Assembly: GCA_036939975.1 (NCBI GenBank)
Contig: JALLPB010000785.1
Coordinates: 1-12,971, forward strand
Source of the DNA: Cyclostephanos tholiformis
Taxonomy: Eukaryota; Bacillariophyta; Thalassiosirophyceae; Thalassiosirales; Thalassiosiraceae
Length of the DNA: 12,971 nt
Reading direction: 5' to 3'
Position 1 is the stretch's first letter, and each line of letters begins with the position of its first letter. Positions 8,121 through 12,971 of the stretch are shown here, in pieces. The notes below the pieces were generated by a model. The model did no database searches, had not been told where the DNA came from, and worked only from the letters and a program-made list of their open reading frames with translations. The position numbers and the translations under genes are program-made.

Positions 8121-8915
8121 CTATCCAAATTGTCCTGCACATGCATCTGGTCCTTGAAAGACACCTGAAGGGGGGGGGCAGGCATTGGTATCATCCAATA
8201 TGTTGATGCAGTCTTGCAAGGACAGATTGGGTGGTCCTAGGGGTGGGCTGGCCTCACCATCTTGAGCAGCCTGTTGAGACAAGGTCATTGGGTCATTTGG
8301 TGGGGCTAGAGTTGGAATGTACCATGGGTGACTGTGTCCACCTGGGGGGGGAGGCACCAAGGTGACCAGATTCCATGCATTCAATAGTATTGGCAATATT
8401 GCCAATCTCCTTGACCATCAGAATTTTGACACCCATCAACACTGCATTGACAGAGCTAGCAGTGGAATTTGTAATTGAGAAGATCTTGGTTGCAATGGTG
8501 TCCAGCATTCCTTTGGTACTGGCGGACATCGCATTTATGCCACCATGAATAATAGACTGTGTTGCCACAATCTTATCAAATGTTGATTAATTGTATCTGG
8601 CGTTTGTGTCCATTATGCGCTTGATGGATACAAGATTGGCTAACAAAGCATTGTTTGTGCGGTGAGTGTTGGCAATATGATTTGCAATCTCTTCCCATAC
8701 CAACAACATGAGGAAAGCCTACCTGTTGGCAAGTTCTATCTTGTTCATTTCCCAAAACAACAAGAGGGCAAGCTCCCTCAGTTCCCATTCCAAACAAAGT
8801 GCCTTTAGGGCTTTGCCAGAGTATCCTTTCAATTTGCTGAGGAGGTACAGCTTACCTTGTGACAATGTTCCTTAATCATCTTAGCAATAGCCTTTGAGTT
8901 TTGAGTGTGGGCCAT
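8121..8915 (-). pseudogene. Broken unrecognised ORF, helix-rich then proline-rich
   Basis: A minus-strand protein can be followed from an ATG at 8915. After about 20 residues the frame shifts near 8855. A charged, Leu-rich stretch follows (KLKGYSGKALKALCLEWELR), then a TAG, a further helical stretch containing WEEIANHIANTHRTNNALL, then TAA just before 8570. Next comes a long amphipathic segment rich in I, A, S, T and N (8568-8360), with MLDTIATKIF and NAVLMGVKILMVKEIGNIAN. The frame shifts again at a run of eight G (8344-8351) into a Pro-rich tail with GGHSHPW and NACPPPSG, ending at the TAG at 8121-8123. The helical part could form coiled coils, but I recognise no family. The continuity of character across two stops and two shifts argues for a decayed gene or element protein and against chance. 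Two of the lesions could be sequencing errors only if the homopolymer run is wrong; the TAG and TAA would remain. Confidence 0.42.
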
Positions 8916-9347
8916 CTCCTGGGAGTTATGGGAGGTCAACGTCCTTGATGTCTGACTCTTAATCTAATCTGGTTCAAAGGTCTTACTGCGATTGTCATTG
9001 AAGATCCTCTGACTCTCACCATGGACAGACCATTGTGAGTCAGGCTCACATAAATGCCAAAACCAACAATAATGTAGACCAAGAGCCAAGAGCTCACCAA
9101 GCTCACATGAATAATCTATATTTGCTACCACCAATACTGCTCTTCTTGATACTTATTTTATTTAACTTTATCTTTGCCGCCAATGGGCGGGCAAGAACCT
9201 CATCACGGTCACCCTCACCTCTACTCATGCACTCAGCTCTCAGCACCACCCAACCAACCTGCCAAAATCAGCCCATCCAGCCACTTAGAATCATTTTCCA
9301 ATGCAAGGTTGCCCATCATCCAGCCAAGCGCTCCCATCAAGCACTTG
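8916..9347. other. No supported gene
   Basis: Both strands have frequent stops or domain-free frames. The plus-strand frame at 9035-9406 has one hydrophobic run (PILLFLILILFNFIF) but no other support, and a different frame overlaps it. Bases 9311-9340 contain words related to the 18-bp minisatellite at 10183-10257 (CCAGCCAAGCGCTCCCATCAA). Confidence 0.5.
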
Positions 9348-9754
9348 GCTGGAAATGTCGGCGACATGTTGGCGACAAGGCGAAATGTTGCCAATTTTTG
9401 CCCTGACAGGCCAATTTTGGCGACATGGTTTTACTGTGTTGGCACAATTTGGTGTCACGTTTTTTTGACAAAGACGGACCAAAGACAAACAGCAAAAAAG
9501 AGGGCACTATCTGATTCCCATGTGACGGCTCGCCAACCCAAAAAAAGAGGACCCAAAGAGCACGACTAACAACACCTCGAGAATGCCTCTTCCCATCACG
9601 GCCTCCCCTGCCCTGCCGCCTCTGTTGCTGAGCCCCTGCCGCCACCACCGCCACTGTCATGCTGCCACCAGACCCGCAGCTGCTGCCGCTGCCTCCGCCG
9701 CCATGCCACCGCCGTCACACATGCTGATGCAGCCACCATTGCCATTGCCGTGCC

Positions 9755-9800
9755 CCCGCCGCCACCGCCGCCACCGCCGCCACCGCCGCCACCGCTGCCA
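9755..9800. repeat. (CCGCCGCCA)n microsatellite
   Basis: About four to five copies of the nonamer CCGCCGCCA in tandem, ending in CCGCTGCCATGCCGTGCCG. On the minus strand it reads as Ala/Val-Ala repeats. The CpGs here belong to the repeat and do not suggest a CpG island. Confidence 0.85.
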
Positions 9801-9847
9801 TGCCGTGCCGTGCTGCTGCCGCCATTGCCCCCGCCGCCATGCTCTTA

Positions 9848-9905
9848 GACATAGTTGTAGTTGTAGTAGTACTAGTAGTAGTGGTAGTCATCGTCATCGT
9901 CATCG
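9848..9905. repeat. Trinucleotide tract, TAG/GTA then CATCGT repeats
   Basis: A GTAGTT and TAGTAG-type tract (about 9850-9885) passes directly into three perfect copies of CATCGT (9888-9905). Two more CATCGT copies occur near 9949-9960. Slippage-derived sequence. Confidence 0.8.
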
Positions 9906-10182
9906 TGATTCTACTTGGTTGATTTTTGTCTGCTGTCTGTGCCTGTTGTCATCGTCATCGTTGTTGCTGTTGCCATCGCCGTTGCCTACGTCATTGTCAT
10001 CATCATCATCATTGCCATCATTGTTGCCATTAGTGTTGCCGTTACAATCCCTTCTCCTCTTCTGTGTCTATTTGATTGTTGTATTTCCACTGCTGCCGCT
10101 GTTTTTGTCATTGTAAAATCCCCAACACGATGCCGACATTTCCAGCAAGATCAAGCCAATATTGGATTCCCCCCAACGAAGT

Positions 10183-10257
10183 GCTCCCATCAATCCAATC
10201 GCTCCCATTGAGCCAAGCACTTTCATTAAGCCAAAGATGGCTCCAATCAAGCCAATG
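10183..10257. repeat. 18-bp minisatellite, four degenerate copies
   Basis: Units are GCTCCCATCAATCCAATC (10183), GCTCCCATTGAGCCAAGC (10201), a 21-base variant with ACTTTCATTAAGCCAAAG (10219) and GCTCCAATCAAGCCAATG (10240). On the plus strand the units read as hexapeptides of the type API-K/N/E-P-x, and on the minus strand as GAIGLM-like repeats. Both strands are open for a short distance, so I do not assign coding sense. Confidence 0.75.
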
Positions 10258-11301
10258 ACAACATGCATCAAGCTTAATGCTCTCACTATCCCTACTTTTC
10301 ATCATGCTCCAAGGGTGAGGGTATTGTACACACTACTCTCAGCATCCCAATGGTGTTCCCCCAAATCACCTCCCAGATATTCTCACAAGAGATTGCTCTA
10401 CTCTCTCAACCTCTTATCAAGGCAAGATTCATTGTCTTGTTGCAAGCAAATGGGCTGAATCAATTATTTCTGAGTGAGGTCATGGGAGCAGCATAGCAAT
10501 GGAGCCAAGTTGCTTTGATGGGCGTGTTGGAGTGATATGTGTTCCCAGAATGTCTACAATGAGGGGGGGGGTGTTGATTGTGATGCTTCAGAAGCGGTTT
10601 GGCTTTGATCGGCGATTCACTGGTCAAGGCAGTGTTGCATGGGCCAATGGTATGGCCCTGTGAAGCCGTTGTTGTTGTCCCCACCCACACGGTTGACTCA
10701 CCTGGAGCCTCACAGATTTTTGCATTGGCTTCACCGGTTGAGGTGGGGGGAGGGGGGCGGGCATGTTCTGCCCCCCTCCTTAGCATCTTGAGGCACAAGA
10801 CGAAAGGGAGACATGTTTGTCATGGTGAAATGATCCTGATGTTGTGTGTAATAGACTGTAAAATTGGCCTAGCGTGTAGTACACAAGTAGCCAGAGGTCA
10901 CCAATGGGGCAGCCGGTTCGTAATGGTAGGAGATTTGTTCAAAAGTGCCACATACCCGTAGGCGAGGAAATTAAATTGGTTCTCATAACCTGTCAGAGCA
11001 ATTGTACTCATGGTATTGATAGGAACAGACAGATGAGAGTGTTAAAGTCTTATTTATCTTCTACTATTGGATATTCAACATGCCAAAACTATTAATTAAT
11101 TGTTACTTTGTAAGGGCTACATAAAGAACTTCCCATCACTTTCTCCATTGACCCTTCAGTGAAAAGAGTTGCCCAAGGTGGTGGAGCACTCAACTACAGT
11201 GTAAAAATCCCGGTCAAAAACAATAGGGTATAGCCATAGATACCAATCTGGACCCCCCAAAATGCCAAAAATAGCTACTAATAATTAATACCATTGCTAT
11301 T
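10258..11301. other. No supported gene; contains a G-rich hairpin
   Basis: Plus (10599-10961) and minus (10460-10798) open frames of 110-120 codons overlap each other and show no domains. A run of nine G lies at 10563-10571. Bases 11090-11301 lie just downstream of the PiggyBac coding remnant and may include that element's 3' end, but no terminal inverted repeat was identified. TTAATTAATT at 11091-11100 contains the TTAA sequence that PiggyBac elements target, which is common by chance in AT-rich DNA. Confidence 0.5.
10749..10779. repeat. Perfect 10-bp G/C-rich hairpin
   Basis: GGAGGGGGGC (10749-10758) and GCCCCCCTCC (10770-10779) are perfect reverse complements around an 11-base loop. It is not followed by a T-run, and nothing suggests a terminator. 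It lies in a G-run-rich stretch. Confidence 0.8.
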
Positions 11302-12874
11302 TCAACCCTCATGGTCCTGCACATGCTTTCCAAGGCAAACCCCGCAGAGATCTTGTCCAGGATCAAATGGGCAATAGCTCCGTGCAGTTTTACTGCAATC
11401 AAAGAATGGGCGGATGACATACAATGTCTTGATCTGGTTGAATCGGCGCGTATACGAGTTCCATTTTCCCTCCTTTTTTTACGCTTCGTCAGCACATGTT
11501 CAGGGGTTCTCCTGCTTGTACGGCATGGTCGAGATGCCACAATGACCACATTATTCTTTTATTTTGTTTATCATCATTTGCATTGCCAATTTTTTGAAAA
11601 GACAACATCGGATCCGGTTTCTTGTCCTTTGCATGTGCAGAGCTTGCCCAGTGTTCACCTCCACAATCAACATCAAGAAAGTACATTGACACCAATCAGA
11701 TCATGGCAATGATTGTTCACATCATCGACCCATTGCTTCCCTTTTTTGTGTTGGCTGAAGGGCTCCATGTAGTGGAATGATTTCCATTCCCCATCGATGC
11801 ACCGCCAGGTCAAGTGACCTTACACCTCATTGAGAGTACCATGTGTCAACAATATCTTGGTGATGTAATCAGCATCCCTGCAATGAATATAAAAAGGCAC
11901 CCCACCTAAATCCTAAACAAATGACTCAACCGCACCTAACTCCTTACCTTTCAATTAGTCATTGATCTGGTCTCTGGGGACCTGCTGTGGCCAGTATCGG
12001 CGTTTCTTGATGAGAAACTGGCCAAATACTCCATGGGCATGAAGTGCCGTGACCCCCAACATCATGCAAATTCCACTGTTGCCTGTGACCACCTTCCCCA
12101 TTCGATGAATCGGCTCCATCATATCCAAAAGGAGGTCTACCATCTTGTTGTATCCTCTCTGCTCCCACTTTGTCGGAAAAGCCCACTGATCATTTGGAGG
12201 CTTTGGATGGTCCTTCCTTTCACAAGACAAATGCGCCACATCACAACCCTTCCCTTGTTGCCGTTGGCAATTGAGTGGTACTCATTGCCGATGGATGTGG
12301 CTTCTGGGGGAGGGACATGAAACCTGGGCAGAATTTGTTAAACCAGACATTCATCGACTCATTGATGCAGCTGAGCCACGACGGAGAATATTCCGTGGTG
12401 TAGTGATCATTGAAATTGAATGCATCAATCATTTGTCAAACCTCATGAAAACAATTGACAGACGTTGTCAGCACCTCCTTGTTGGTGTATTTTAATGCTG
12501 ACATTATCTTGTTGAATTGTTTCCTTGTGATGAACAAGTTCAAACAAAATGGGGCGCCCAATATCATGTCGATCGGCGCTGTCAACCACCAGTCAGCACA
12601 ATTGTCAATGCCAACACCAACAAAGCACGACATGAAGAAGATGCAGCCGAGGAAAACATAGAACTCCTGCTGGTTGATCTTCTTTGTATGTCTTGAGGAT
12701 GACCACCTCAATGATGTACTTCTTGGGGAAGCACAACCAGAAGAGATCAAGCTCAGACATGTCGACGATGATGTCCCAATGCTTGTTGACAATCTAGCCT
12801 TTGGGATAGGCAAAGAACTGAGCCATGGCAGTGCCAATGGCTCCAACACCAGCAATGAGAGCAAGTCGGGGCAT
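11302..12874 (-). pseudogene. PiggyBac-type transposase pseudogene
   Basis: A cut-and-paste DNA transposase (DDE_Tnp_1_7 type), readable along about 1.57 kb but spread over several frames. From an ATG at 12874 there is a TAG (12794-12796), then IIVDMSELDLFWLCF, a shift near 12690, EFYVFLGCIFFMSCFVGVG and a TGA (12436-12438). Next comes CINESMNVWFNKFCPGFM, where the family has Asp-Glu-Ser-Met and Asn replaces the first catalytic Asp. After two more shifts comes KVVTGNSGICMM, with Asn at the second Asp, then GVFGQFLIKKRRYWP and TAA (11955-11957). Two further stops precede QWVDDVNNHCHD, where Asp is kept (11721-11729). After another shift, FLMLIVEVNTG leads to the C-terminal Cys/His domain, C-x7-C-x8-C-x2-C-x3-H-x3-H, ending in TGA 11302-11304. 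Order and motifs fit PiggyBac proteins as I remember them from diatoms. It must be inactive. Residues before the ATG may lie beyond 12874. No terminal repeats were found. Confidence 0.87.
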
Positions 12875-12943
12875 GGTGAAATGAGGTCATCGCCAATTTC
12901 TTGGTACGATACCTATGTATTCCTACTGTAGAAAGGCGAACCA

Positions 12944-12971
12944 CAACCCACACCCCCCAATTTGTGGGTTG
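12944..12971. repeat. Inverted repeat at the right window edge
   Basis: CAACCCACA (12944-12952) and TGTGGGTTG (12963-12971) are perfect reverse complements around a 10-base centre, CCCCCCAATT. The right arm ends exactly at the window edge, so the repeat may be longer: the left arm is preceded by AACCA. It lies about 70 bp upstream of the PiggyBac remnant's ATG, where a transposon 5' end would be expected, but it is a hairpin at one place, so it need not be a terminal repeat. Confidence 0.75.

Larger units (their letters stand above)
9348..10146. repeat. Simple-sequence block bounded by a short inverted repeat
   Basis: GCTGGAAATGTCGGC at 9348-9362 is the exact reverse complement of 10132-10146. 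Similarity continues inward: GACATGTTGGCGA on the left against ATCGTGTTGGGGA when the right arm is read inverted. Between the arms lie a GGCGAC-rich section (9361-9430), GCC-type microsatellites and long CAT/GTT-rich tracts. Long open frames inside (for example 9583-10116 plus) are strings of Pro, His, Ser and Leu produced by the repeats. The arms could be ends of a small non-autonomous transposon, but no target-site duplication was identified. Confidence 0.4.

Noticed and set aside
8836..8854. GTAAGC...CTCCTCAG on the minus strand, looking like a splice donor and acceptor
   Set aside because: The enclosed length would be only about 19 bases, too short for an ordinary intron; a frameshift explains the frame change as well.
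9583..10116. Plus-strand 177-codon frame, rich in Pro, His, Ser and Leu
   Set aside because: It runs through GCC, TAG and CATCGT microsatellites; length is explained by stop-poor simple repeats.
10770..10779. Rho-independent terminator
   Set aside because: The stem has no following T-run and the window shows no bacterial gene organisation.
10460..10961. Opposing open frames of 112 and 120 codons
   Set aside because: They overlap antisense, carry no domains and sit in G-run-rich sequence.

Overview
The window looks like repeat-rich, gene-poor nuclear DNA of a eukaryote. A diatom, possibly a centric (Thalassiosira-like) one, is my best guess. It rests on two transposon protein remnants that resemble transposon families I remember from diatom genomes, on abundant simple-sequence repeats, and on the lack of any bacterial gene organisation. 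I could not search a database, so the taxon is inferred. No intact protein gene, tRNA or rRNA is supported. Almost everything recognisable is decayed mobile-element coding sequence on the minus strand, broken by stops and frameshifts.

Layout. 1-1020: a minus-strand remnant resembling the Gag-like proteins of diatom retroelements (573-1020). 1021-1889: no gene seen. 1890-2346: a degenerate tandem repeat of about 165-190 bp, 2.5 copies. 2347-3019: small tandem duplication, pyrimidine tract, no gene. 3020-5861: the most structured element, a Mutator-like (MULE-like) transposase pseudogene (3607-5495, minus) flanked by two inverted arrays of a TACCTCAC-type core recurring about every 30 bp. 5862-7063: AT-rich then simple-sequence DNA. 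7064-7490: a CpG-rich patch that stands out from its CpG-poor surroundings. 8121-8915: a broken, helix-rich, unrecognised minus-strand reading frame. 9348-10146: simple-sequence DNA bounded by an inverted repeat, followed by an 18-bp minisatellite. 10258-11301: no gene seen. 11302-12874: a PiggyBac transposase pseudogene on the minus strand, whose C-terminal Cys-rich domain and DDE region are still readable.

How it fits together. The window reads as a graveyard of several transposon classes (retroelement, MULE-like, PiggyBac). There are no operons or pathways. Several lesions in the transposase remnants fit loss of CpG by deamination, including two Asp-to-Asn changes at catalytic PiggyBac positions. 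This agrees with the CpG-poor look of most of the window and makes the CpG-rich patch near 7.3 kb notable. The inverted ~30-bp arrays around the MULE-like remnant are the best candidate for an undescribed structural feature.
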